DNA of 41,336 nucleotides from Ralstonia pickettii (GTDB taxonomy: Bacteria > Pseudomonadota > Gammaproteobacteria > Burkholderiales > Burkholderiaceae): assembly GCF_001699815.1 (NCBI RefSeq), contig NZ_MCGB01000038.1, positions 1 to 41,336 of the forward strand, given 5' to 3'. Made by a program: the position numbers and the translations under genes. The notes below the pieces were generated by a model. It was not told where the DNA came from. It saw nothing but the letters and a program-made list of their open reading frames with translations, and made no database searches. This document shows, piece by piece, positions 28,729 through 36,346 of the stretch (position 1 is the stretch's first letter; each line of letters begins with the position of its first letter).

Positions 28729-29892
28729 ATGCAGCGACCGAAGTGGCGGCACGCAGGCGTACTGGCTGGTCTGGCTTTGCTGTCTTCCGCCGCACTGGCG
28801 GACATCCGCGTCGGGGTCACGGTGTCGGCCACCGGGCCGCAGGCCTCGCTGGGGCAGCCCGAGAAGAACGCCACCACGCTGTGGCCTAGCGAGATTGGCG
28901 GCGAAAAGGTCGACGTGATCGTGCTTGACGATGCGTCGGACACCACGCGCGCGGTCACCAACACGCGCAAGCTGATGAGCGAGTCGAACGTTGACGTGAT
29001 CGTCGGCTCGTCCACGACGCCGAATACGCTGGCGATGATCGACGCGGCGGCCGAGGGCAAGACGCCCGTGATTTCGCTGGCCTCATCCGCTCGGTTGATC
29101 GAGCCGATGGATGCCAAGCGGCGCTGGATCTTCAAGACGCCGCATTCGGACTCGCACATGGCCTCGCTGATTGCCGAGCACGCCGCAGCGCACGGCGTGA
29201 AGACCATTGCTTACATCGGCTTTGCCAACGCGCTGGGCGAGGCCTTCCTGACGGAGGTGCAGCGCTTTGCCGATCTCAAGCACATCCGCGTCACCGATAC
29301 CGAGCGTTTTTCGCCCACCGACAACAGCGTGACCGCGCAGGTGCTGCATCTGCTGGCCAACAAGCCCGACGCGGTGGTGATCGGCGGCTCCGGAACGCCC
29401 GCCGCCCTGCCGGCCCGCGCGCTGGCCGAGCGCGGCTACACCGGCAAGATCTACTTCAATCACGGCGTATCCAACAACGATTTCGTCAGGCTGTGCGGCA
29501 AGGATTGCGAAGGCGCCTACGTGCCGACCGGCCCCGTGATGGTCGCCGCCGAATTGCCCGACACCAATCCGGCGAAGCGGCAGGCGCTGGATTTTGCGCG
29601 CCGTTATGAGGCCACCTTTGGCCGTGGCAGCGTGTCGATCTTCGCCGCCTACACGGGCGACATCGGCTTGCTGCTGCAGCGCGCGGTGCCGGTGGCACTC
29701 AAGCGTGCCAAGCCGGGCACGCCGGCCTTTCGCGAGGCGCTGCGCGACGCACTGGAGCAGGTGCACGATCTGCCCACCAGCACCGGGGTGGTCAACATGA
29801 GCCCGCAAGACCACGTTGGCCTGGACCAGCGTGCCCGCGTCATGGCGCAGATCCGCCGCGGCCAATGGCACCTGGCCGATGCCGCGAAGTGA
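28729..29892 (+). CDS. Periplasmic ABC-transporter substrate-binding protein, branched-chain amino-acid (LivK) type
   Basis: A 387-residue precursor with a signal peptide (MQRPKWRHAGVLAGLALL, cleavage likely after AALA) and a type-I periplasmic binding fold: DIRVGVTVSATGPQASLGQP, DVIVGSSTTPNTLAMIDAA, and GKIYFNHGVSN in the second lobe. This group binds amino acids, amides or aromatic acids. GGGAGGAG stands eight bases before the ATG at 28729. No permease or ATPase genes are adjacent, so it must work with a transporter encoded elsewhere or act otherwise. Likely follows the monooxygenase gene in one unit (84-bp gap). Confidence 0.9.
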   Translation: MQRPKWRHAGVLAGLALLSSAALADIRVGVTVSATGPQASLGQPEKNATTLWPSEIGGEKVDVIVLDDASDTTRAVTNTRKLMSESNVDVIVGSSTTPNTLAMIDAAAEGKTPVISLASSARLIEPMDAKRRWIFKTPHSDSHMASLIAEHAAAHGVKTIAYIGFANALGEAFLTEVQRFADLKHIRVTDTERFSPTDNSVTAQVLHLLANKPDAVVIGGSGTPAALPARALAERGYTGKIYFNHGVSNNDFVRLCGKDCEGAYVPTGPVMVAAELPDTNPAKRQALDFARRYEATFGRGSVSIFAAYTGDIGLLLQRAVPVALKRAKPGTPAFREALRDALEQVHDLPTSTGVVNMSPQDHVGLDQRARVMAQIRRGQWHLADAAK

Positions 29893-29972
29893 AAGTGACG
29901 ATGACGACGGAGCGCATCCCGCATTGCACGCGCGATCTCATCCGCTATGCTTGAACCATTACCTTGGACGCC

Positions 29973-30791
29973 ATGACCTCGCTCGCCCCCCGCTTTGCCC
30001 GCTACCAGGCGCTGACGCTCATCCAGCACGGCCCCATCCTCGAAATCGTGATGGGCGCGGCGCAGTCGGCCAACCGCAAGCTGTCCACGGCCGATGCCGG
30101 CCTGCACCGCGAACTGGCGGAAATCTGGCGCGATGTGTCCGCCGAGCCCTCCGTGCGCGTCGCGCTCATCCGCGGTGAGGGCAAGGGCTTCTCGGCTGGC
30201 GGCGATCTGCACCTCGTCGAGCAGATGGCTGATGACTTCGACGTGCGCACGCGCGTCTGGCACGAGGCGCGCGACCTTGTCTACAACGTCATCAACTGCG
30301 ACAAGCCGATTGTCAGCGCCATGCACGGCCCGGCCGTGGGGGCAGGGCTCGTTGCCGGATTGCTGGCCGATATTTCGATCGCCGCGAAGGACGCCCGCAT
30401 CGTCGACGGCCACACGCGCCTGGGCGTGGCGGCGGGCGACCATGCGGCCATTGTCTGGCCGTTGTTGTGCGGTATGGCCAAGGCCAAGTATTACCTGCTG
30501 CTGTGCGAGTCCATGACCGGCGAAGAGGCCGAGCGCATTGGGCTGATTTCGCTGGCCGTGCCGGAATCGGAACTCGTCAACCGCGCATTCGAGGTCGCCG
30601 AGCGCTTGGCGGCCGGTTCGCAGACGGCCATTCGCTGGACCAAGTACGCGCTGAACAACTGGTTGCGCCTGGCGGGCCCGAGTTTTGATACGTCGCTGGC
30701 GCTTGAATTCATGGGTTTTGCGGGCCCTGACGTGCGCGAGGGCATTGCGAGCCTGCGCCAGAAGCGTCCGCCCACGTTTGATGGCGCCTGA
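29973..30791 (+). CDS. Enoyl-CoA hydratase/isomerase-family protein
   Basis: A 272-residue crotonase-fold enzyme. The oxyanion-hole segments are [14 protein letters not shown] and [21 protein letters not shown], and the substrate region shows [19 protein letters not shown]. The position of the first catalytic Glu of hydratases holds Gly/Asp here (VAAGDHA), so classical hydratase activity is uncertain and an isomerase, hydrolase or lyase role is possible. The ATG at 29973 is preferred to TTG 29964; no strong Shine-Dalgarno. It follows the binding-protein gene by 80 bp and precedes the PhaM-type gene by 56 bp. Confidence 0.88.
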   Translation: MTSLAPRFARYQALTLIQHGPILEIVMGAAQSANRKLSTADAGLHRELAEIWRDVSAEPSVRVALIRGEGKGFSAGGDLHLVEQMADDFDVRTRVWHEARDLVYNVINCDKPIVSAMHGPAVGAGLVAGLLADISIAAKDARIVDGHTRLGVAAGDHAAIVWPLLCGMAKAKYYLLLCESMTGEEAERIGLISLAVPESELVNRAFEVAERLAAGSQTAIRWTKYALNNWLRLAGPSFDTSLALEFMGFAGPDVREGIASLRQKRPPTFDGA

Positions 30792-30847
30792 TTGAAGATG
30801 AAGACACGCATGCGCGCCCGCCCCCCGACCGATTTGTAGGAGACACC

Positions 30848-31771
30848 ATGTTCACCCAGATGCCCAATTTTGCCGAAGGCGGTTTCGATTTCCTGCGCAA
30901 GCTGTGGGGCGGCGGCTTTTCCGGGATGGCCGGTGGCGGCATGCCCAACATGGCGAGCTTTGCCGCGCCGCCGATGGACCTTGAGGAAATCGACAAGCGT
31001 ATCCACGACCTGCGCGCGGTGGAGAGTTGGCTGCAACTGAACGCCAGCCTGCTGCGTACGGCAATTCAGGGCCTGGAGGTGCAGCGCGCCACGTTGGTGG
31101 CCTTGCAGACGTTCGGCTCCGCACTGTCGCCCGAGGCCATGAAGTCTGCGTTCGACGGCCTGACGCCGAGCGCGTCGTCGTCTTCATCTTCGTCGTCTTC
31201 CGGCGAGGAATCCAAACCTGCCTGGCCCCACACCGCCGCCACAGCCAAGCCGGACGACGAACCGCCGCCCGAAGACGAGGACGAGGCGGAAGAAGACACG
31301 GACGACGATCAGGCCGAAGCCCGCGCCGAGGCTGCCCACGCTCAGGCACAGGCCGCTGCGCAGGCGCAAGCGGCCGCACGCGCCGCCGCGGCTGCGCTGG
31401 ACCCCTCGCCGTGGTGGAACATGCTGCAGCAGCAGTTCAACCAGATCGCCAGCTCTGCCGCCGCCGCCATGCCGATGCCGCAGAACCTGATGCCGGGCTT
31501 CCCGGGCGGCTTCCCCGGGTTTGGCGCGCCCCGGGCGCGGAAGGGCTCGATGCGGCGCCGGAAGATATCGAAGAGCCGACAGCGCCAGCCAAGCCCAAGC
31601 GCGCTGCCGCCAAGGCTATGCCGAAGCCGGCCGCCAAGGCGTCTGCAGGGCGCACAGCCAAGCCGGCCACCAAGAAGACTGCTGCCAAGAAAGCGCCGGC
31701 GAAATCTGTGCCGCGCAAGCCCACCAACGACACCCCCTGATCGATGTCGACAGACTGCACTGCACTCTTGA
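30848..31771 (+). CDS. phaM: PhaM-type PHA-granule protein with frameshifted C-terminus
   Basis: Resembles PhaM, the polyhydroxyalkanoate-granule protein that activates PHB synthase and tethers granules to the nucleoid. N-terminus [20 protein letters not shown], a helical region (about 40-90), a Ser run, an acidic stretch ([19 protein letters not shown]), an Ala/Gln helix and a [12 protein letters not shown] motif are all in frame. After GFPGFGAP (about residue 228) the frame changes: the Lys/Ala/Pro tail expected of PhaM is found in the adjacent frame, while this frame gives an Arg/Pro/Ser tail running 28 bases into the patatin gene. One extra C in the run at 31529-31532 would restore it. 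AGGAG precedes the ATG. Real mutation or sequence error cannot be told apart here. Confidence 0.8.
   Translation: MFTQMPNFAEGGFDFLRKLWGGGFSGMAGGGMPNMASFAAPPMDLEEIDKRIHDLRAVESWLQLNASLLRTAIQGLEVQRATLVALQTFGSALSPEAMKSAFDGLTPSASSSSSSSSSGEESKPAWPHTAATAKPDDEPPPEDEDEAEEDTDDDQAEARAEAAHAQAQAAAQAQAAARAAAAALDPSPWWNMLQQQFNQIASSAAAAMPMPQNLMPGFPGGFPGFGAPRARKGSMRRRKISKSRQRQPSPSALPPRLCRSRPPRRLQGAQPSRPPRRLLPRKRRRNLCRASPPTTPPDRCRQTALHS
31532..31740 (+). pseudogene. Displaced PhaM C-terminal tail in the other reading frame
   Basis: In the frame of the patatin-proximal stop, this stretch reads [15 protein letters not shown], then a run of Lys/Ala/Pro repeats ([32 protein letters not shown]) ending PRKPTNDTP and TGA at 31738. 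This matches the DNA-binding AKP-rich tail typical of PhaM, and its stop lies 3 bp before the patatin ATG, as expected for a tight operon. Confidence 0.75.
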
Positions 31772-32928
31772 TGATGGGCGGCGGTGCGCGTGCCGCCTAT
31801 CAGGTCGGAGTGCTGCGCGGCATCGCGGGGTTGGCGCGCGAGTATGCGCCGGGCGTGGCACGTACGCCGTTCGACGTCATTTGCGGGACATCGGCGGGTG
31901 CGATCAACAGTCTGGGCTTGGCCCGCGGCGCGCAGGATTTCACGCTTGCCACCGAGGCGCTCACCCAGCTCTGGGGCACCCTGCATGCCGATCGTGTCTA
32001 TCGCACGGACGTCGGCCGCGTGGGCTCCAGCGGCGCGCGCTGGCTGACCGCGCTGGCGTTCGGCTGGATGACTGGCCACACGCCGCGCGCCCTGTTCGAC
32101 AACACGCCGCTGCGCGAGCTGCTCGAATCGCAACACGACGGCGAGCAGGTGCAGGCCGCCTTCGACGCTGGAGCGCTGCGCGCGCTGGCCATTACTGCGC
32201 TGTCATACACCACCGGGCGCCACGTCACGTTCTATCAATCGCCGCATGTCGTGCTGCCGTGGCGGCGGTCGCAGCGGATTGCGGTGTCGGACGAGATCGG
32301 CGTGTCGCACATGCTGGCGTCGTCGAGCATCCCGTTCGTCTTCCCGGCAGAGCCGGTGCCGCTCGAAGGTAACGACGAATGGTTCGGCGACGGCACGATG
32401 CGCCAGATGTCGCCGTTGAGCCCCGCCATTCATCTGGGCGCGAATCGCATTCTGGTGGTGGGCGCCGCGTCCCGCTCGCAGCCGGGCTGGTACGACACGG
32501 TGCCGGCGTCCGGGTATCCGTCGCTTGCGCAGATTGCGGGGCAGGCGCTGGCAAGCATCTTCCTCGACGGGCTTTCGGCCGATATCGAGCGGCTGCAGCA
32601 CGTCAACGCCATGGTGGCCCGCAACCCCGAGATTGCCGACGCGCGCGACGGCTGGCGCAAGATCGAAGTGCTGGTGATGGCGCCGTCCGAGCGCATCGAA
32701 CTGATTGCCTCGCGCCACGTGCAGCGCCTGCCTGGCACGGTGCGCGCGCTGCTCAAGCCGCTGGGCGGCACCGAGGCGCGCGGGGCGGCATTTGCGAGCT
32801 ATCTGCTCTTCGAACCCGAGTTCACGCAGGAACTGATCGACCTGGGCGAGCGCGATGTGCAGGCCCGCCGCGACGAACTGGCCGCGTTCCTGTACGGCGC
32901 GATTCCGGACACGATGCGCGCAGCCTGA
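31744..32928 (+). CDS. Patatin-like phospholipase
   Basis: A 394-residue patatin-fold lipid acyl hydrolase. The oxyanion loop is MGGGARAAYQ, the nucleophile Ser50 lies in GTSAG and the catalytic dyad partner is Asp216 in WFGDGTMRQ. No signal peptide, so it acts inside the cell. It follows the PhaM-type gene (intended stop 3 bp before this ATG), so the two are likely translationally linked; a function on PHA granules or membrane lipids is inference. It ends directly against the convergent glutathione peroxidase gene with no spacer. Confidence 0.92.
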   Translation: MSTDCTALLMMGGGARAAYQVGVLRGIAGLAREYAPGVARTPFDVICGTSAGAINSLGLARGAQDFTLATEALTQLWGTLHADRVYRTDVGRVGSSGARWLTALAFGWMTGHTPRALFDNTPLRELLESQHDGEQVQAAFDAGALRALAITALSYTTGRHVTFYQSPHVVLPWRRSQRIAVSDEIGVSHMLASSSIPFVFPAEPVPLEGNDEWFGDGTMRQMSPLSPAIHLGANRILVVGAASRSQPGWYDTVPASGYPSLAQIAGQALASIFLDGLSADIERLQHVNAMVARNPEIADARDGWRKIEVLVMAPSERIELIASRHVQRLPGTVRALLKPLGGTEARGAAFASYLLFEPEFTQELIDLGERDVQARRDELAAFLYGAIPDTMRAA

Positions 32929-33624
32929 TCAGCGGGACGAGCGGGTCGATGGTTCAGCCAGCAGTGCGTCGATGCGTTTGATGAGCGCTGGGTCGCTCGG
33001 CTCGACACTGCTGGGGAACACTGCCGCCACGCGGCCGGTGCGGTCCAGCAGGTATTTGTGGAAGTTCCACTTGGGCGGCTGGCCCGTCTGCGTCGCGAGC
33101 CACGCATACAGCGGCGATGCGCCCGCACCCACCACTGCCGTCTTCGAGAACATCGGGAATTTCACGCCGTACGTGTTGTAGCAAAAGTCGGCGATCTGCT
33201 TGCTGTTGCCGGGTTCCTGCTGAAAGTCATTGGACGGAAAGCCCAGCACCGTCAGTCCCTTGTCGCGATACTTTGCGTACAGCGCTTCGAGCCCTTCGTA
33301 CTGATGCGTGTAGCCGCAATAGCTGGCGGTGTTGACCACCAGCACGACGCGGCCGGCGTACTGGCAAAGGTCTTGCGGCGCATCGTCCTGCAGGCGCTTG
33401 ACGCGAAAATTCAGGCTCGCGGGGCAGGCGCCCGGGGTGGTCGGGGTTTGTGCAGCCGGTGCGACGCCGGCCGTAACAGCATGCCCCGTGCGCGGCAGCA
33501 GCAACGCGATGACGGCAATGGCAATCGCAATGGCGATCATCAGCAGATGGTGCCGACGCAGCACACCCGACGCGTGCAATTGCAGGCGCGGGCGACGCAT
33601 GGAAACGGTGGCGGGAAACAACAT
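32929..33624 (-). CDS. Membrane-anchored/exported glutathione peroxidase-family protein
   Basis: A 231-residue thiol peroxidase of the GPx family. An N-terminal membrane segment (LLMIAIAIAIAVIALLL) after a basic stretch places the domain in the periplasm. Catalytic Cys103 is in NTASYCGYT, followed by GFPSNDFQQEPG and WNFHKYLLD with the Gln and Trp of the active site. The usual GFPCNQF cysteine is Ser, but a Cys in IADFCYNTYG sits near the usual resolving position, suggesting a thioredoxin-type rather than selenium enzyme. GGAG precedes the ATG. Ends flush with the patatin gene, on the opposite strand. Confidence 0.88.
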   Translation of the reverse strand: MLFPATVSMRRPRLQLHASGVLRRHHLLMIAIAIAIAVIALLLPRTGHAVTAGVAPAAQTPTTPGACPASLNFRVKRLQDDAPQDLCQYAGRVVLVVNTASYCGYTHQYEGLEALYAKYRDKGLTVLGFPSNDFQQEPGNSKQIADFCYNTYGVKFPMFSKTAVVGAGASPLYAWLATQTGQPPKWNFHKYLLDRTGRVAAVFPSSVEPSDPALIKRIDALLAEPSTRSSR

Positions 33625-33760
33625 GGGGAATCTCCAAAAGCGGACGCTCAGCCGGCGAACCGGAGTGTCTTCAGTTTAGGGTATAACGCCCCGGGGTCGC
33701 ACCGGGTGAAATGTGCGTTATGCGTTGCATATCCCTCGCCGCACGGCTTGCAGCGCTTCC

Positions 33761-33977
33761 TATACTGAAGAACTCGCCGGGCGGTAGTCCGGTCCGATAC
33801 AAAAGACGGCAGCCTGCGTGCTGCCGATCACATCGCGGCGTACCGCGAGACAACGCGCGACTGTATCGCGCGTGAGGGGGTCGCCGGGCCATATTGCAAC
33901 CGTGGCCGCGGCGGGCCTGTTGTGACGAGGAAACGGGCAGACCGAGAACTTTGCTCCGGCAACCCCGAAAATCGGGG
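33761..33977. other. Series of perfect hairpins in the 403-base gap upstream of the di-iron protein gene
   Basis: Between the peroxidase start and the next gene I see no coding frame of quality but several perfect hairpins: GGCAGC/GCTGCC (33808-33825), CGCGG/CCGCG (33834-33847), CGCGCGA/TCGCGCG (33854-33872) and CCCCGA/TCGGGG (33963-33977). TATACT at 33761-33766 could be a -10 box. The first hairpin is followed by TCTTTTG on the minus strand, like a weak terminator. A structured leader or small RNA is possible; GC-rich sequence makes chance stems common. Confidence 0.4.
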
Positions 33978-33996
33978 GCTGGTCAAGCATGTCTGC

Positions 33997-34002
33997 TAGA
34001 AT
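33997..34002 (+). promoter_or_regulatory. Candidate extended -10 box for the di-iron protein gene
   Basis: TAGAAT preceded by TGC lies 26 bp upstream of the ATG at 34028. No -35 box is apparent; the extended TGn context may compensate. Confidence 0.4.
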
Positions 34003-34027
34003 CCGCCTGCAAATTCAAAGGCTTACC

Positions 34028-34882
34028 ATGCTCTATCCCGAATTGTTCAAGTCGTTGGAAGCGGTCCGCTGGAATATGGAAAAGGATATTCCGTGGGACA
34101 CGTTCGATGCGTCGCTGCTGACCGACGCGCAAGCGCAGACCATCAAGATGAATGCCATCACCGAGTGGTCAGCCCTACCGGCCACCGAGATGTTCCTGCG
34201 TGACAATCGTCACGACTCCGATTTTTCGGCGTTCATGAGCGTGTGGTTCTTTGAAGAGCAGAAGCATTCGCTGGTGCTGATGGAGTATCTGCGCCGCTTC
34301 CGCCCGGAGCTCGTGCCGACCGAAGAAGAGCTGCACAACGTGCGCTTTGAATTCGATCCGGCCCCGCCGCTGGAAACGCTGATGCTCCACTTCTGCGGCG
34401 AAATCCGTCTGAACCACTGGTACCGCCGTGCCTCCGAATGGCACACCGAGCCGGTCATCAAGGCGATCTACAAGCATCTGTCGCAGGACGAAGCCCGCCA
34501 CGGCGGCGCCTACCTGCGCTACATGAAGAAATACCTCGGCCAGTTCGGCGACAGCGCGCGCAGCGCATTCGCCAAGATCGGCGTGCTGATGGCCTCGGCG
34601 CGTCGCACCGAAAAGCCGCTCCACCCGACCAACCTGCACGTGAACAAGGCGCTGTTCCCGCAAGACACCGTGCAGTCGCGCCTGCCGAACCCGGATTGGC
34701 TGGAGCACTGGCTTGACGAGCAGATCAAGTTCGACGCCGGCTGGGAAAAGAAGGTCATCGAGCGCATCCTGCACAACATGGGTCTGCTGTTCGAGCGCAC
34801 CTTCGAAACCGTGCAAGACCTGAACCGCTACCGCAAGGAACTGAACGCACGTCTGCTCGGCTCGGCCGAACAAGCTGCCTGA
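34028..34882 (+). CDS. Di-iron ferritin-like/acyl-ACP desaturase-fold protein
   Basis: A 284-residue helical protein with two di-iron signatures, EEQKH at residues 76-80 and DEARH at 154-158, plus further Glu ligands (ITEWSALPATEM, CGEIRLNHW). This is the arrangement of ferritin-like and type-2 fatty-acid desaturase proteins, so O2-dependent oxidation or desaturation by a carboxylate-bridged iron pair is likely. No membrane segment. The substrate cannot be read; no acyl-carrier-protein gene is near. Its long upstream gap with hairpins and the terminator behind it suggest a single-gene transcript. Confidence 0.85.
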   Translation: MLYPELFKSLEAVRWNMEKDIPWDTFDASLLTDAQAQTIKMNAITEWSALPATEMFLRDNRHDSDFSAFMSVWFFEEQKHSLVLMEYLRRFRPELVPTEEELHNVRFEFDPAPPLETLMLHFCGEIRLNHWYRRASEWHTEPVIKAIYKHLSQDEARHGGAYLRYMKKYLGQFGDSARSAFAKIGVLMASARRTEKPLHPTNLHVNKALFPQDTVQSRLPNPDWLEHWLDEQIKFDAGWEKKVIERILHNMGLLFERTFETVQDLNRYRKELNARLLGSAEQAA

Positions 34883-34902
34883 TCCTTGCCATTGGCAGCA
34901 AG

Positions 34903-34934
34903 CGGCCCATCGATTCGATGGGCCGTTTTGTTTT
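34903..34934 (+). terminator. Terminator after the di-iron protein gene
   Basis: A perfect 10-bp stem (CGGCCCATCG / CGATGGGCCG, loop ATT) leads into TTTTGTTTT. Its end is only 22 bp before the rfaE2 start codon. Confidence 0.92.
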
Positions 34935-34956
34935 CCACCCCGATTTCGGATCCACC

Positions 34957-35454
34957 ATGACCGCTCGCCAGCCCGCGCCCGCCTTTGAGCAGAAGATCTG
35001 CGACTCCGCCGATGTGCAAGCCCGCGTGCGTGCCTTGCCGCGCCCGCTGGTCTTCACCAACGGGGTGTTCGACATCCTGCATCGCGGTCACGCCACGTAT
35101 CTGGCGCAGGCGCGTGCGTTGGGCGCGTCGCTCGTGGTGGGCGTGAACACCGATGCCTCGGTGCGGATGCTGGGCAAGGGCGACGACCGCCCGCTCAATA
35201 CGCAAGACGATCGCCTGGCCGTGTTGGCCGCGCTGGAAGCGGTGAGTCTGGTGGTGTTGTTTGCCGAGCGAACCCCGGTCGAACTCATCCAGCGCGTGCG
35301 CCCCGACATCTACGTGAAGGGCGGCGATTACGACATCGATGCGCTGGAAGAAACGCGCGTGGTGCGTAGCTGGGGTGGCACGGCGCTGGCGATTCCGTTC
35401 GAGCACGACCGCTCGACGACGGCGCTGCTCAAGCGCGTGCGCGCGACGTCCTGA
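34957..35454 (+). CDS. rfaE2: D-glycero-beta-D-manno-heptose 1-phosphate adenylyltransferase
   Basis: A 165-residue nucleotidyltransferase that makes ADP-heptose for the LPS inner core. The cytidylyltransferase-type motif is HRGH at residues 42-45 in TNGVFDILHRGHATYL; the second half has DIYVKGGDYD and a C-terminal STTALLKRV. In many enterics this domain is fused to the heptose kinase in HldE; here it stands alone, as in other Betaproteobacteria, and the kinase is not in the window. The ATG at 34957 is preferred over an ATG 39 bases earlier, which lies inside the terminator. Convergent with the SPOR gene, 4-bp gap. Confidence 0.92.
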   Translation: MTARQPAPAFEQKICDSADVQARVRALPRPLVFTNGVFDILHRGHATYLAQARALGASLVVGVNTDASVRMLGKGDDRPLNTQDDRLAVLAALEAVSLVVLFAERTPVELIQRVRPDIYVKGGDYDIDALEETRVVRSWGGTALAIPFEHDRSTTALLKRVRATS

Positions 35455-35458
35455 CTGC

Positions 35459-36244
35459 TTAGCGCGATGCAGTGACTGCCGCGCATGCGTGCAGGTCTTC
35501 TGCGCCCAGGGTTTTCTTGAGCGCGGCAAGTTGGGCTGCGACGCCCGAAGCCGCATCGGCGGTAGCGCTCACGCGAAGCGAGGTCTGCGAGCCAAGCCGG
35601 CGCGTTTGCGTGACCACGGCGGTGCGCACGTCCTTGGCTCGCAGTTCGTCCAGACGCTGCTGCGCGCGCTCCTTGTCGCGAAACAGACCCAGCGACACCA
35701 CAAACGTATTGGCTTCCTGCACGATGGCCGAATCCGCCACGTTGCGGCGCTTGAGTTCGGCCACCTTGCGCTCGGCGTCGTCGCGTGTGTCGCGGGCCGG
35801 CATGTGGACCCACCAGCGGTTGTCTTCCTGGCGCGTGATGCGCTCGACCTGCACGCCCGCCAGTTGCTTGAGCTGATCGATGCCGCGCGTGGCTTGGGCT
35901 TCGGTCAGGCCGCCCAACTCGGTGCAACTGCCGCCGCTTTCAGCGATGGCAGCGGTGGTCAGAGCCGCAGGCTCGATGTTGGCTTGCGAGCCCGATGCGG
36001 CTGGTGCGGAACCAGCGGGCGACGACCCCGGCGCCGATTTGGGTACGCCTGCGGCCGGTGCAGCAGCGGGTGCGGGTTCGAGAATACGGATCTCTTCGGT
36101 GCGGATCTGGCGGCGCATGCGATCGGGCTCGCGCTCGCTCTCGAACCACGCCTTGGACACTTCCGGTCCGAACACGCCGGTATTGGCCGCGAGCAGAACG
36201 CCGTTGACGAGCAGCAGGATCAGCAGGGCGAGGCGAAGCGTCAT
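35459..36244 (-). CDS. SPOR-domain membrane protein (second)
   Basis: A 261-residue bitopic protein: an N-terminal membrane helix (MTLRLALLILLLVNGVLL), a charged segment with FESEREPDRMRRQI, an Ala/Pro/Ser-rich linker, a Cys-containing part (GGSCTELGGLTEAQA) and a C-terminal SPOR-like domain (ANTFVVSLGLFRDKERAQQ, LRAKDVRTAVVTQ). It probably binds peptidoglycan in the periplasm. It follows birA-coaX on the same strand with a 102-bp gap. The ATG at 36244 is favoured because the membrane helix starts there; an upstream in-frame ATG at 36292 adds a polar extension. Confidence 0.83.
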   Translation of the reverse strand: MTLRLALLILLLVNGVLLAANTGVFGPEVSKAWFESEREPDRMRRQIRTEEIRILEPAPAAAPAAGVPKSAPGSSPAGSAPAASGSQANIEPAALTTAAIAESGGSCTELGGLTEAQATRGIDQLKQLAGVQVERITRQEDNRWWVHMPARDTRDDAERKVAELKRRNVADSAIVQEANTFVVSLGLFRDKERAQQRLDELRAKDVRTAVVTQTRRLGSQTSLRVSATADAASGVAAQLAALKKTLGAEDLHACAAVTASR

Positions 36245-36346
36245 GGTGCGAACGGACGTGGATTCGGACGGGGGCTCGGAATGCAGGAACACAGCGGCAA
36301 CAACGATAAGACGTCAGATGGGAAACTGCAGCCCGGCCGACTGAGG

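Noticed and set aside
31520-31545. Programmed ribosomal frameshift in the PhaM-type gene
   Set aside because: No A/T-rich slippery heptamer with downstream pseudoknot is apparent; loss of one C in a C run explains the change more simply.
33671-33892. Small minus-strand open frame in the hairpin-rich gap
   Set aside because: No Shine-Dalgarno, composition typical of random GC-rich translation.
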